Translations under genes and position numbers: made by a program | The notes under the pieces: model-generated | What the model was told of the DNA's origin: nothing | The model's input: the letters and a program-made list of their open reading frames with translations, nothing else | Databases searched by the model: none | Assembly (NCBI GenBank): GCA_958430865.1 | Contig: CAUDNR010002480.1 | Span: 3,967 to 67,966 of the forward strand | From: Entrophospora sp. SA101 | Taxonomy: Eukaryota > Glomeromycota > Glomeromycetes > Entrophosporales > Entrophosporaceae | DNA: 64,000 nt | Direction of reading: 5' to 3' | Part shown: positions 1-12,659 of the stretch, piece by piece | Layout of the letters: each line of letters opens with the position of its first letter | Numbering within the stretch: the first letter of the stretch is position 1

Positions 1-450
1 TGGAATAGTATAATATATCTAGTTTATCGGTACAGAGAGATTTTTGAAGGTAACAAACACCATTGATGAAAACGTCTCCATCAAAAATTGCTGAAAGTGT
101 AACGGATATAATAAAAACACATTTTTCAAAATGCTACTAGTCAGTGAAAAAGAGAGATATCATTTCCAACTTTGGATATGGAATAGTATAATATATCTAG
201 TTTATCGGTACAGAGAGATTTTTGAAGGTAACAAACACCATTGATGAAAACGTCTTCATCAAAAATTGCCAATAGTGTAACGGATATAATAAAAACACAT
301 TTTTCAAAATGCTACTAGTCAGTGAAAAAGAGAGGTATTGTTTCCAACTTTGAGTATGAAATGTATAATATATCTAGTTTATTGGTACAGAGAGGTCTTT
401 GAAGGTAACAAATACCAGTGATGAAAAAATCACAATCAACATTTGTTATA
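1..450. repeat. ~178 bp tandem satellite, about 2.5 units
   Basis: The unit starting with tggaatagtataatatatct at position 1 restarts at 179 with only a few differences, and a diverged, truncated third unit begins near 356 and fades by about 450. Units 1 and 2 differ mainly by single bases. The array probably continues upstream of the window. No ORF of interest lies inside it. Confidence 0.9.
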
Positions 451-632
451 TTGTGACGGGTCTTTTGGAAGTTTTATTTTTATTATTGTTTCCTTAGAAA
501 TTCGCCATGCAATAACATTTCAAATGTATATTAGTATTACAGCAGAGTATCTTCTGAATATAATTCTGTTTTTTTTTTTTCTTTTTTTTTAAATTGGTAA
601 ATTTTCCCTTATAGTATTCCGTGTAACATCTA
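451..632. other. non-coding, no gene seen
   Basis: AT-rich sequence with a poly-T tract near 570-590. It lies between the satellite and the TIR element, and I see no coding signal or conserved motif. Confidence 0.5.
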
Positions 633-1330
633 AGGCTCTGAACAGATCAGATCAGATCAGATTTCGGATTAGATCAGATCAGATCAAACCAGATCAGATT
701 TCGGATTAGATTAGATCAGATCAAACCAGATCAGATAATTCTCAGAGATCAATAATTTTTGTGTCACATCAATTTATATTTTAACACAACACAAAATATG
801 ATATTAATATCATATTTGGAAATTAACTTTAATTTGCTTAATTTTGTGCTTATTTATTTTGCATAAAGATAATATAAAAAATATAATTTTTTTTTACATA
901 AAAATAGAAAAAATCAAATTTTTTTTTCAACTTTTTAATACCCCTTTTAACCAAATTTTGAGGCACATGCAATAAAGAAAATTGTTAATAAGAATCATTA
1001 AAATTATCACTAAGACCATCATTAAAAACATTTGAAAGGTATTTTTATGCAAAGAAATTTATCATTATTATATTATTGGATTTTTTCAATAAAGGATATT
1101 AATAGGTATCATAAATTTGTATATATACAGATCAAACAGATCAAACAGATCAGATCAGATTTCAGATCAGATCAGATCGGATTTCAGATCAGGTCAGGTC
1201 AGATCAGATCAGATCAGATCAGGTCATGTCAAATCAGATCGAATTTCAGATCAGGTCAGGTCAGATCAGATCAGATCAGATCAGATCAGATTTCATTCAA
1301 ATCTGATCTGATCTGATCTGTTAGGAGCCT
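633..1330. mobile_element. MITE-like element, TIR AGGCTC-type with GATCA pentamer arrays
   Basis: The left end at 633 reads aggctctgaacagatcagat. The reverse complement of the right end at 1330 reads aggctcctaacagatcagat, so the termini form an inverted repeat. Both subterminal zones (641-740 and 1131-1320) are degenerate arrays of the pentamer gatca. The interior is AT-rich and has no transposase ORF. The right end abuts the BED-finger relic, which suggests insertion into it. A hAT-like origin is inference from the TIR style; no clean 8 bp target duplication is visible. A related right terminus occurs at 39061-39425. Confidence 0.7.
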
Positions 1331-1605
1331 CAGAAAAATCTTTACCATTATTTTTTAAGTCTCCAGGTACAGAACATGATAAAATTCTTTCTACTTCTTC
1401 TTTGGTATAAGTTAACTTAAAATTTTTACAATTAGCAAGGTGATTGTGACAAAGCCTTGCTTTATTTGAGGTAAAACATCCTGATGTTACTTGTGCAATA
1501 GCTAAACCTCTGACCCTTTGCATACAACAAATGCAAACCACCTTTGCATTTGATTATTTGTATCACTCTTAACAAGGACAAAAAATTCTCGAAAATTGTG
1601 ACTCT
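1331..1605 (-). pseudogene. BED-type zinc-finger relic (hAT-associated)
   Basis: Read on the minus strand, an N-terminal piece (MSNKKKSHNFREFF) is followed after a frame change by a Cys-rich piece with CICC, then GLAIAQVTSGCFTSNKA and HLANC. This fits the C-x2-C / H-x3-C pattern of BED fingers found in hAT transposases and domesticated derivatives. The copy is frameshifted and ends at the inverted repeat of the neighbouring element. A related relic lies at 26509-26760 and its mirror at 56744-56995. The BED assignment is inference from ligand spacing and the HLANC motif. Confidence 0.5.
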
Positions 1606-3048
1606 TCTTTTTATTTGACATATTTACATATTTATTTATAACAAAAAAAATTTTTTTTTAAAAATTTCAATTACGAATTTCTATTGGTCAAAACTTATGA
1701 CCAAATGACCAAATGACCACATGACCATTGATCATCAAGAAAATATGATATAACCCAACACTGTGTGTAAGTGTTTTATACAAACATGGCTCTTGTGTAT
1801 GTTGTATTTTAATCTCTGATCCTATATTAAATGCACAAAACTTGTTATAATACTGGCTGCAACTTTTGATGATGGTTGCTATCATCTTTGCATCATATAA
1901 AAATGATTGCAACCACCTTTATAACCATTTTGTTTCCTTTTTTGATTGTATCATGGAACACTAGATCATTTGGGATTTATAGATAACTAATATTTGCATT
2001 TTAATAAGCATTAAAATTGATTAAATAGATTTTGGTTCATAAAAAAAAATTGGATGCATTTCTTCAAACATGATGAATTTAAAAACTGTGGAATGATGCA
2101 CATATGGCTTTGCCTACACAGAAAAAAGGACAGGAAAGTTGGTCTCATTTAACATGATATATGCAGATGTTCTTAAACCTGTCATAAAAAAATGTTGTAT
2201 GATTTGGTCATGAAGTGTATGAAATTATTAACAATTGGATGAGTCTTTTACTATTAGTTTGTTAATTATATATAAAATAAGCTGGCTGAGGATTTTTAAA
2301 TGCCTCTTTTTTAATATTAATAATGGAGATAAAGGATTAAGTAAGCTATTTTTACTTATGAAGAATTAAATAAATGTTTGCTAATTCTTTCTTTTTAATT
2401 AATAAAGAGTTATATAATAATGATAAAATGCAAATGGAGAAATTTATAGGTGGAAAATAAAATAAAGAATTAATTTAAATTATTTGTTCATTACAAAAGA
2501 TCAAGTATTCTTTCTTTTTTAATTGATGAAAAAAAGAGTTATTAGAAAAGAACATAGATGGTGGATCTTTTTATAGGTGGAATTATTGTAGTAAACCACA
2601 ATGAATCAATTTGTTAGTCAGCAGTAATATTAATATTTAATAATAATAGTATGGTTCAAGTCATCTATAAATGTCAGTCCGAATTTAAAGATCTTTTTTT
2701 TAATTTATTTTAAGCCGATCATCGGTCTTTTAGGAAATCAAGGGAAGATCATTCCGAAATTTATTTACATATTAATATAGACATACATGAAATGACCTAA
2801 CTTTGAAACCTTATAACTCAATACTTTTCTAATAAATGAAAATTAAAACGATGGAAATGAAGCTTAGATCTAGCTTTAATTCTATCGGTTTACTTTTTTC
2901 TTTTTCTTTTTTAATAAGCTTTTAAAATCATGTGATAATAATTAAATATTTAATAATTTTATTAGTATCATGTGCAACCAATAAAATTATTCCCTCTATA
3001 AATGCATCCAAGGAGTGCACTTATGGAGGGTTTACTGTAGTAATTGTA
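1606..3048. other. gene-free AT-rich stretch
   Basis: I see no convincing exon here. Short open frames, such as one at 1688-1912, lack family similarity and splice context. The stretch consists of AT-rich simple sequence and poly-T tracts. Confidence 0.4.
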
Positions 3049-3518
3049 ATAGTTTCAAATTAGCGTCGTGGTACATAAAGTTGTAGGTTTTAGGCGACTT
3101 GCACTGTACACAAACAATTCGATCTTTTTGGCAATATGTCCGCCCAATGTGAGAGGTTTGATATTGGTCAAGTAATGGGATCAACACCATCTATCTCTTG
3201 TTTAATTTATTTATTTGATTAATTTTTTTTTAACAATATATAATAGATATAATGGTAATGATGATATTTTTGTGTATATGATGATGATCTGCAAAAATAA
3301 AAATATATGAAAATAAAATACAAAAATCTAGAATGATTGAAAAATAAATAATAAAATAATAATGGAAAAATAGCCTGTTTACTTGCTAATTATAAAATAT
3401 TAATGATTATTCTCTTTTTTATATGTTTCATCCTCTAATAATTAAAACAAATTAACAATAATAATTTTCTAGCCATCACCGCATCATGATCGATATCAAA
3501 CCATCCATCCATCACTTC

Positions 3519-3555
<37 letters not shown>

Positions 3556-4297
3556 GCGTGGCTTGCCTAATTCTACACGTAATCGACCTTGTGTTGGATA
3601 TTTAACCTTTAAAAGGTTTTAATTATCAAGGGAAAGAATAAAAAATAAATAAAAAATAAACAGTAATTACGACTAAATTTCCTTCTCTTTAAAACAACAA
3701 CAAAAATCAAATATTAATAGATAGTTAATTATTATAATGATGATTACCACTGAATTCAATTTCAGAGCTTCATCTAACGCTTCTTGAGTCTTAAGATCAA
3801 CATGAGCAAATTGTTTTCCTGGCACATACCTAATATCAGCAACCTATATATAAATGAAGAATTTAAAAACATTGGTTGGTTTTATGTTTATGAAATGTTG
3901 TCCATTATTTCAAAAAAATTTTAAATATTATAATAATATTATAATAATAGACATACATCTTCATTATTAAATAAACCATAAAGTTCCTCAATCCCTGAGA
4001 CTGTTCCTGTCCAAGATATAAAGATGGTAGAATAATAATTGTTGTTGTTATTCTGTTTAATAAAACACCAAATGCGTATTATACATCAATAAGGATATTA
4101 TTATTTTATGATAATAATAATAATGATAAAAATTTACCTTTTGACGATTAAAAATCATATCATTTCCCATTTTAACAGAAGTATAAGAGCCAGGCGTCAA
4201 AAATTGATTGAATTGAAGTTGGGAATTGTGGGAATTGTGGTTCTTTTTATAACAACAAGTAATAGTAATGGTATTTAGATCACGTCAGAATAGGAAT
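3049..4297 (-). repeat. partial tandem duplication unit (RRM gene 3' half)
   Basis: The sequence from 3049 (tagtttcaaattagcg...) is repeated from about 4298 (tagtttcaaaattggcg...). It includes the same 3' flank (ggtacataaagttgtaggtt, then tgtccgcccaatgtgagagg), a diverged copy of the RRM-gene exons and their introns. The first unit lacks the segment equivalent to 4786-5430, i.e. the long Asn-rich terminal exon. This is a tandem duplication followed by an internal deletion. Confidence 0.8.
3496..4256 (-). pseudogene. truncated copy of the RRM/Asn-rich gene
   Basis: Exons matching the downstream intact gene are recognisable on the minus strand. A Q/N-containing exon ends in FNRQK before GTAAAT. 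Two RRM exons follow: STIFISWTGTVSGIEELYG, then a piece with KQFAHVDLKTQEALDEALK. A final exon (VKYPTQGRLRVELGKPR plus an Asn run) ends in a TGA at 3496-3498, straight after the Asn run. An in-frame stop lies just upstream at about 4270, and no start codon or N-terminal coiled coil is present. It is therefore a 5'-truncated fragment. Splice sites are intact, so a readthrough product cannot be excluded. Confidence 0.65.
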
Positions 4298-4785
4298 AGT
4301 TTCAAAATTGGCGCCGTGGTACATAAAGTTGTAGGTTTTAGGCGACTTGCACTGTACACAATTCGATCTTTTTGGCAATATGTCCACCCAATGTGAGAGG
4401 TTTAATATTGGTCAAGTAATGGGATCAACACATCTATCTCTTGTTTAATTTATTTATTTGATTAATTTTTTTTTAACAATATATAATAGATATAATGGTA
4501 ATGATAGTTAAATATAATAAAATGGTATGATATTTTTGTGTATATGATGATGATCTGCAAAAATAAAAATATATGAAAATAAAATACAAAAATCTAGAAT
4601 GATTGAAAAATAAATAATGAAATAATAATGGAAAATAGCCCGTTTACTTGCTAATTATAAAATATTAATGATTATTCTTTTTTTTATATGTTTCATCCTC
4701 TAATAATTAAAACAAATTAACAATAATAATTTTCTAGCCATCACCGCATTATGATCGATATCAAACCGTCTATCAATCACTTCCA

Positions 4786-5003
4786 TCAATTAGATTTTGA
4801 GACGTGCGAATTTACAGAAGTACTTGGTTGCATGGGTATTGATGATAATGTATGGTTGTTGTTCATACTGTTGATGTCAGTGGTAGGATTTTTAAAATAT
4901 GGCTGCTGCCGATTATTATTATTGTTGTTAAGACCGTTTAATATGTTGCCGTTTAATTGATGATTATTAGCGGTGTTAATGTTATTATAATAACTGTAAC
5001 CAA

Positions 5004-5043
<40 letters not shown>

Positions 5044-7399
5044 ACTATTACGATAAATAGTCCCGCCAGTATTATTATTATTATTGTATTTATGTTTTTG
5101 TTGTGTTTGAATACCATTTGTAGTATTGTTTCTATTGTTATTATTATTGTTATTTTGACGGTTATTAAGGAAAGGTTTATTACCATTATTGTTGTTGTTA
5201 TTATTATAGTGTAGTTGTTGCTGAGGTGGTCTTTGGCCAACTATGAAAATACAATCATTAATATTATTAGTGATATTTAATGGACATGCAAATATTGTTT
5301 CGATAAAAAATAAAAATATAATTTACCTAGATTATTAATGTTATTGTTAATATGATTGTTGTTAATCTTATTATTATTATTTAATTGATTAGTTGGAGGG
5401 TTGTTGTTGTTGTTGTTATTATTGTTGTTGTTGTTGTTGTTGTTGTTGCGTGGTTTGCCTAATTCTACACGTAATTGACCTTGTGTTGGATGTTTAATCT
5501 TTAAAAGGTTTTAATGATGAAAGGAAATAAATAAAAATAAACAATAATTACGATCAAAATTTTACTACAACAACAAAAATCAAACATTAATAAATAGTTA
5601 ATTATTATAATGATGATTACCACTGAATTCAATTTCATAGCTTCATCTAACGCTTCTTGAGACTTAAGATCAACATGAGCAAATTGTTTTCCTTGCACAT
5701 ATCTAATATCAGCAATCTATATATGATGGAGAATTTAAAGCATCAGTTGGTTTTATGTTTATGAAATGTTGTCCATTATTTCAAAAAATTTTAATAATAT
5801 AATAATATTTATAACAACAACAACAATAATAATAGACATACATCGTCACTATTAAATAAACTATAAATTTCTTCCTCTCCTGAGATTACTCCTGGCCAAG
5901 ATACAAAGAGAGTATATTGATTACTATTATTGTTATTATTGTTGTAGTTGTTGTTATTATTCTATTTAATAAAAAAACAAAATGCGTATTATGTATATAT
6001 TAATAATGATATTATATTTATTTTATGATAATAATAATGGCAAAAATTTACCTTTTGACGGTTACTGAAATTCATATTATTTTGATTATTTTGATTATTT
6101 TGATTATTATTGTTGCCATTATTTTGTTGTCTGATATTAAGATTATTAAGATTGTTGTTGTTATTATTATTAAGAGCGTTATTATTATTGTTATTGATAA
6201 ATCTTTTTTGATTATTAAGCCTGTTCGTATTGTTGGCATTCATATTACTTGTGATAAAATGAAAAGGATTTTGATGACCCGGTTTATTTGTTGTAATAGC
6301 TGTAGTTTCATGACCTGTTGTATCAGTCTAAAATAAATGAATATATGTGTGAGCGGGTATATTATAAATATCGAATATTATATATAACATAATAATACAC
6401 TTACACCGAATGATGGGGCACCGTTATTTTCAGAGTTTAAGGTTATGAGTTGAGGTTGGTGGGGATAAGGTTTTAAAGTAGTGTTATTGCTCGTTACTAA
6501 AGTATCTTCGTCTTTTTTTTTTTGGAAATTATCAATATGGAATATGTAATTAATTATTGATTGGAATTTTGCTTTCCCCTCATAAAAAATTAATTTTTTC
6601 AAAATATTTACCCTCTGATGACGATAGAACAATGTTGCTGTTATTTGTGTTTGGTGTGGAAGGGGGCCAAGTAAGACGAGTATGACTCTAAAAAAAATAA
6701 TATAGAGAACAAATTGGCAATAGTTAATTTGATTAATTGATTAATCAATATTCAAATATATATATATCTTCGTGCATGATACATCTTTTCAAATAATAAT
6801 CATCATCTCACCTCTGATAAATGTTCATCAATGGATTTTGATATTGTGACAAGCAATTTTAATTTATTTTCATCTATAAGATCCGACGTCTTCTCATCAG
6901 TATTGTTATACTATATGGGATTTTTTAATTTAGCATTTATATATAAATATAGTTTATAAATAATAATGACTATGTGACGTGATGATGTGATGATTGAAAA
7001 TTTACCAATATTAATTTAGTATTTTCTTCTTGTAATGCATCAATTCTTTCATTTAATGCTTTAACTTGCTCGTTCAACTTTTTGATTTGTTCGTCTTTAG
7101 ACTATTAATGATATGAATTATTAATTAACATTAATTAATTAATAATGATATGATCTTTATTATATAAATAAGTTACCGCTGAATTTTTTTTAATTTGCTC
7201 TGCTAACTTTGAAATTAAGTCAAATGGCTCTAAGACCTGTCATTTGATAAATAAATAAAGTATATACATATGAGCATAGACATATATATATGTATATATA
7301 TAATATAAAACGAAATAAGATCAAATTGAGTAATAAAAAAAACTAAATATGTACCATATCATTTGAAGGGTCGTTAATAAGATTATTACTGAATTCCAT
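4786..7399 (-). CDS. Asn-rich RRM RNA-binding protein with N-terminal coiled coil
   Basis: Eleven exons on the minus strand with GT..AG junctions give a predicted 533 aa protein: 7399-7355, 7236-7177, 7101-7006, 6910-6812, 6687-6612, 6511-6405, 6327-6052, 5961-5842, 5716-5621, 5498-5327 and 5240-4786. The exon lengths sum to a multiple of three. Residues ~16-67 form a Lys/Glu/Leu heptad region (KLNEQVKALNERIDALQEEN), a likely coiled coil. Residues ~264-345 form one RNA-recognition motif: strand YTLFVSWPGVI (RNP2-like), helix, then GKQFAHVDLKSQEALDEAMK (RNP1-like) and LRVELGKPR. Long Asn/Gln runs flank it (about 190-253 and 346-500). Such low-complexity RRM proteins often form RNP condensates; that role here is inference. 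No specific orthologue is recognised. Confidence 0.75.
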
Positions 7400-10300
7400 T
7401 TTTTAATTTTATTTTATTTTAATTAATTTTTTATTATTAATTATAATAAAGTTGAGTGATTGAGGAGGAAAGAGAAATAAGAAGTCTCAAAATTTATATA
7501 TAATATAGAGGAAAAAAAAGAAAGGAATATTTATCAAGGTAAATAAATAATAAAATGATTAAAATGAGTAGGAATAAAGAGGAATTTTATTATTGCTATT
7601 ATTGGAATAATAAATTTTTCAGAAAGAAATATTTTCTGGTATTTTTATCGTTATTGGTTAGTATTAATAAATTTATTTTATTATAATGCAGTAATAATAA
7701 ACAGAAAAAAAAACTTTGCAAATAAAATTTTTTCTTATTGTTATGTATACGGCTATTGTCATTTATTATTATTATATATTTTGACTAATATACCAAGGCA
7801 TTACATTAATCAAAAACCAAGATACATCTAATATATTTAATTAACTGCATTCAATTTTAATTTTTTTTTGTATTACAATTAAATTATTTACTTTCTATAT
7901 TATAATTACCATTTCTATTTTAAAATTTTTTAGAGTTTATAAATAAATGAAATTTTGGTGAAATCATTTGACAATAATAAATAAATAATTCCTAATAATA
8001 TCCTCAATTATAGAATAATCGTAACGAATTGGCTTAGTGTTAGAGATCAGAAGATCATTAAATTTGGAAATTAGATTCAAAGAATAAAATTAGAATTTAG
8101 AGTAAATCTATTGTTATTATAATTACTATTACTATTGCTATCATCATCATCATCATCACCACCATCATCATCATCATCATATCATCATCATCATATCATC
8201 ATCATCATTATTATAATCATGTCCTCTCGAGATAAACTTTTTGATCATTCACCCTATAATACGCTTATTTTACACATTACCGCCAACACACACATCACAC
8301 TCGCATATTACTCGCATATTGCATACATCTGCACTTTTAATTTTCTAATTTGTCAATTAATTAAAAATTTTCCGATATAATATTTTAACATTTATTACCA
8401 TATTAATAATATACAATAATAATGTATTTTCACACACATATAAGTGGTTGTTGATTGATATGTTAATACGGAAAGAGAGTGAAAGGAAGAGAGAACGAGG
8501 ATGGAGGTAACTTTGAATGCCATTGGTTAACTTTTATTTCCAAATAAATATTTCAGAGCAAACAGATACAATTCTCACAATTTTTACTAGCTCAAAATAA
8601 ATTGTGATTTTCAAAAAAGCCTAACTAATTTAGGATATGGGCATACAAAACCAGACAATTATATTACTATTGCGCAAAGATCTAAGGGAATAAAATATTC
8701 TAACATCACAATTGTAATATGATTACAATTTAACAATTTTATTTGTTATCTTCCCTTTTTCTTAAATGATATATAGAACTATATAAAAATAATTAATATG
8801 CATCAGATCCACTATGTAACCCAAGTATTACAGCATTATCAGAAGTATTTTGAAGAATGAACAAAGGAAAAATATCGCTCCTTATATCTTCAAATAAACA
8901 TCTAAGGAAAGAAAGTGTTTACCTGTGAAATTTACCAAGAAGGAAAAATTGTAATCAATAAAAGAGAACCATAAAGAATTGCCCTATTTAAATCAAATTA
9001 GGTAACATAATGCCGATCATAAAATTATATCAGAGCCTTCAAGATAAAGGAGATACGAACATGAAACTAAAGGAGTTTTTAGATTACAGAGCGTTTTTGT
9101 AAATAAAAATTTTTTTTATTTATAGAAAAGACATTGAAAAAAATCGTTAATAGATATACTTTGTAACCAAATGGGCTAGAGCAAAAGGCTCTCTGTAACT
9201 TTATTATATATGGAAGACTTAAAATAAAAAGTTTAGTTCAATTTTATTATGAAAAAAAAAAAGTTATCACGGTTTAAAGTTATTTGATTTATTATTAAAC
9301 TTTACCATAAAAAATTTCCATTGTAAATATATAACTGAAAAATTGATAGAAACTCCTTTTTATAATTCATGCTTTCAAAAAAATATATTCTCGTCAACAT
9401 GAATATAAAGATACTAAAAAATCCGCACATAATAAATATTAATATGTTTGATGACAATAAAGAACCTAGAAAGAAAAGAAAAATAATTTACTACTTAACT
9501 TAGATTTAATTATCAGTATAGGTGAGCATATTTATACTATCTTTTAAAAATTTGACAAAAGAGGGTTGGTTTGGATTCCTTCAATTATTCTCTTTAGTAT
9601 TAGGTGAATTTTATCGCTTATCGTTTTTTGTAATTCTTTGTAGTTTTTTCTTTTTATTGGTTATATAAAATTTTTGTTTTAGTTGCGGAATTTCTTGGCT
9701 TGTTAATTTATTTTTTGATTCTTGTTATCTCTAATTGCTCTAATTCCTCTACCGATTGTCTTTCTCTCCATTCTTTATAGCTAGTGTGTTTCATTATCTC
9801 TCTCAGCATTATCAGCTTGTTCTTTTCAGTCTTCAATAATTTGATTATTGTGCTACTTTCCTATTTCTCAATTATTTAATTTTTATCTGTTCCTATTTCT
9901 TCATCAGTTGGCGTGTGATGCTATTTCAGCAATGATTTTCTATTTTTTCTTTATTAAACTAATTATCCTTTAAACAGTCAGAAGTATTATTTAATGGTAA
10001 CGATCTTGCATTCTTATTGGTCAATTTGATGATCAGCAAAGTAAGAATAGTCACTCGACCAACTATTAAAGATTTACAAAAACAATGACCAAATTTCTAT
10101 TTATAAATCAATTGGTAGAATCTCAAGGGTCATTTTATATTAGGAAGTAATGAGAAAGTTTTATATATTAATATAGGAAAAAAAAATTTTTCGGCTATAT
10201 ATATATATATCAATAGCCGAGAAACCCATTTAAGGAATAATCATCCTAAATTGTGTGTTACGAATTAAATAATGGAAATAATGGAAATAATGGAAATAAT

Positions 10301-12480
10301 GGGAAAGATAATGTATCCGACCCTCTTCATCAGTAATTGATTTAATTATTGAATAATAAAAAATTCTAAAAATGTTATCACTATTATACAAAATTTTAAA
10401 CCTTGATATACAAATGTTTACTTTGTCTGGTTCTGTTGCAGTATGTTTCATATTATAATAACCGTGTTGATTAAATTAAGTAAATGGTATAGTAATAGTA
10501 AGTAATAAATTTTTTTTTTCGCGCCAAAAATAAAAATGGATCGGCTTCAATGACAAAAATTTTTTTTGATCGTCATGGGGTAATGCACACTTCATTCCTA
10601 AAATTATTATTATTATTATTACGATTACTATTATTATTATTATTATTATTATTAATTTGACTTACTTTTTAGGGCATTTAAATTTTAAATTATTAAATTG
10701 CAGGGGAAGTGTATTAATTAACGAAAACTAGTAATCTTGTAATGGAATGGGATTTAACCAAATTGATAAATGAAATGAGATTTTTTTAATTATAAATAAT
10801 AAACAAAATAAAAGTAAACAAAACAACAAACAGGTTATTTATAATAATGGCACTTAAATAATTGCTTACATCGTTATCACTGAGTAATTAATTAATTTAG
10901 ATCATGACTACGTAGGCTATCGCTTAATTTTATATATTTCCATCTCGCTTTTCTCTTGTTTTCTTTATCTGTTCAATTTATCTGTTTATTATTTTTAGAT
11001 CAAACTTTCTATTCATTACATTTAATTGCAATAGCAAACACATAACAAAGAAAACTAGAAATTATGAAAGACAAAATATGTCGATAATGAATGACAAACG
11101 AATTACAGTTAACCTAATACAACAAATTGTAATAACGATGATCAACAGCGCGTTTATTTATCGCGCGTTATTTACCGATAAACCAACCAATTTATATTGA
11201 TTGATTCTTTAGGATCTTTCCTTTTCTTTCATTATTTCTTTCCTTTCTCATCAATTAATCAATTAATCGATGAATTGGTTATTTGGGCGTAAACTATGAA
11301 TGCATGTTTTTTTGATTTAATTAAAATTTCAAAGCAAAGGAAAGAGCGGAAAACTTTGTTGTGATTGTTTCACGCATTTTTATTATTCTAATCAATAAAT
11401 CAATTTGTAATTAATTAATAGTCTACACGTACATACACATCTTTTGCATATTCACGCACACATTTTACAAATAACCTGACCCTGATCCTGCCTGACCCTA
11501 GCTTTAAATCGTTATCATCATCATCACCATCACAATTGCTATCACAATAACCATCATCACCACAATCACCGTCACAATCGCAATCACCATCACAATCGCA
11601 ATCACCATCACAATCGCAATCACCATCACAATGCAAGCGCGCACGAACCTATATTGTGATCATTTTGATATAAAAAACTGGATAAGAAATATTGCATGGC
11701 GTGATCAGAAATCATAAACGCTGCGTAATCCATGTATAATATTATTTTAAAAAAATTCACCGTAACAAAAAATCATGATATGGTGTGAACATGGATTTTT
11801 TTCTTTTTAGTGGTTGAAATTTATCAAGTTGTTTAAGATCACAGTTATTAATGTTTTTTTTTCATGCCTTTTAATTGTTCATATAATATAACATTATGTA
11901 AATGTTCCAGCTTGATTTATGGTTATTACATCATCATAAAGAATAAAAATTCTATTACACATTCTGGGCACAATATTTTTTTGGTTTAAAGATGTTCTTT
12001 CCTTACTATGTCAAGTTTTGTTATATCAGAGGTTCTATATGATGTGTTTACTTGATTCGAGTTTGATAGCATTTGATAATTTAGGCTTGAGTTTGATTAA
12101 TTGTTTGATGAACATAAACTCACAACTGCAAGCAATTATTAATATGTTTATCAGTAAATTTTACTATAAGTTTTGTAATAATAATCACGCCCGACCGTGT
12201 TATTCATACTCTTATACTTGATTGAAACTATTTTTTTTCAATGATAAAATCTATAATCAAATCTTATTATGTCCACATCGATGTTGTAGTCTAGGTAAAT
12301 AATTTAATCAGGATTGATAGTAATACTGATGCATGGCGATTAATTGTAACTAAAATTACCTATTGAAGAATGAATGTGTAGTTTGATATGATATGTAAAA
12401 TAATTAAATACTATTTATTTATTTGTTAATGAATGCAAGAAAAAAAAAGAAATAAATTATAAAAACAATTTTTAAAATAT
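7400..12480. other. ~5 kb region without a supported gene
   Basis: The region is AT-rich with simple repeats: (cat)n near 8140-8210, (att)n at 10600-10650, four tandem aataatggaa decamers near 10260-10300, and the 18 bp minisatellite at 11570-11632. On the minus strand 9540-9950 keeps short coiled-coil-like open pieces interrupted by many stops, perhaps a dead gene. A (ta)n tract lies at 10194-10210. Nothing else is convincing. Confidence 0.4.
11515..11632. repeat. 18 bp minisatellite / trinucleotide tract
   Basis: The unit acaatcgcaatcaccatc is repeated about four times next to (cat/cac)-rich sequence. Read on the minus strand it gives a CDGD repeat, which comes from the repeat and is not evidence of a gene. 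Confidence 0.8.
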
Positions 12481-12659
12481 TTTGGTTGCTTCTTTTTATT
12501 GCCACCACCATAACCTTCAACACCACTATCGTCACTACTAATAACATTGCCACCACTACAATATTGTCACCATTACTGCCATCATTTTTTATTTCATATG
12601 CATTGGCATAAACACTGAAGCATTACTGTCAACATATATTCAATTAAACTATTTGGTTG

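Noticed and set aside
640..740. GATC-rich regulatory island
   Set aside because: It is the subterminal array of a TIR element and is mirrored at its other end.
4953..5240. Open frames rich in Ile/Val/Thr on both strands
   Set aside because: They are alternative frames of the Asn-codon repeats (aac/aat) in the RRM gene's last exon.
8135..8380. 81-codon frame starting with Ser/His runs
   Set aside because: Generated by the (cat)n tract; the remainder has no protein-like composition or splice context.
11415..11636. CDGD-repeat frame resembling a calcium- or metal-binding protein
   Set aside because: It is the 18 bp minisatellite read in one frame, with no start context and no homology.
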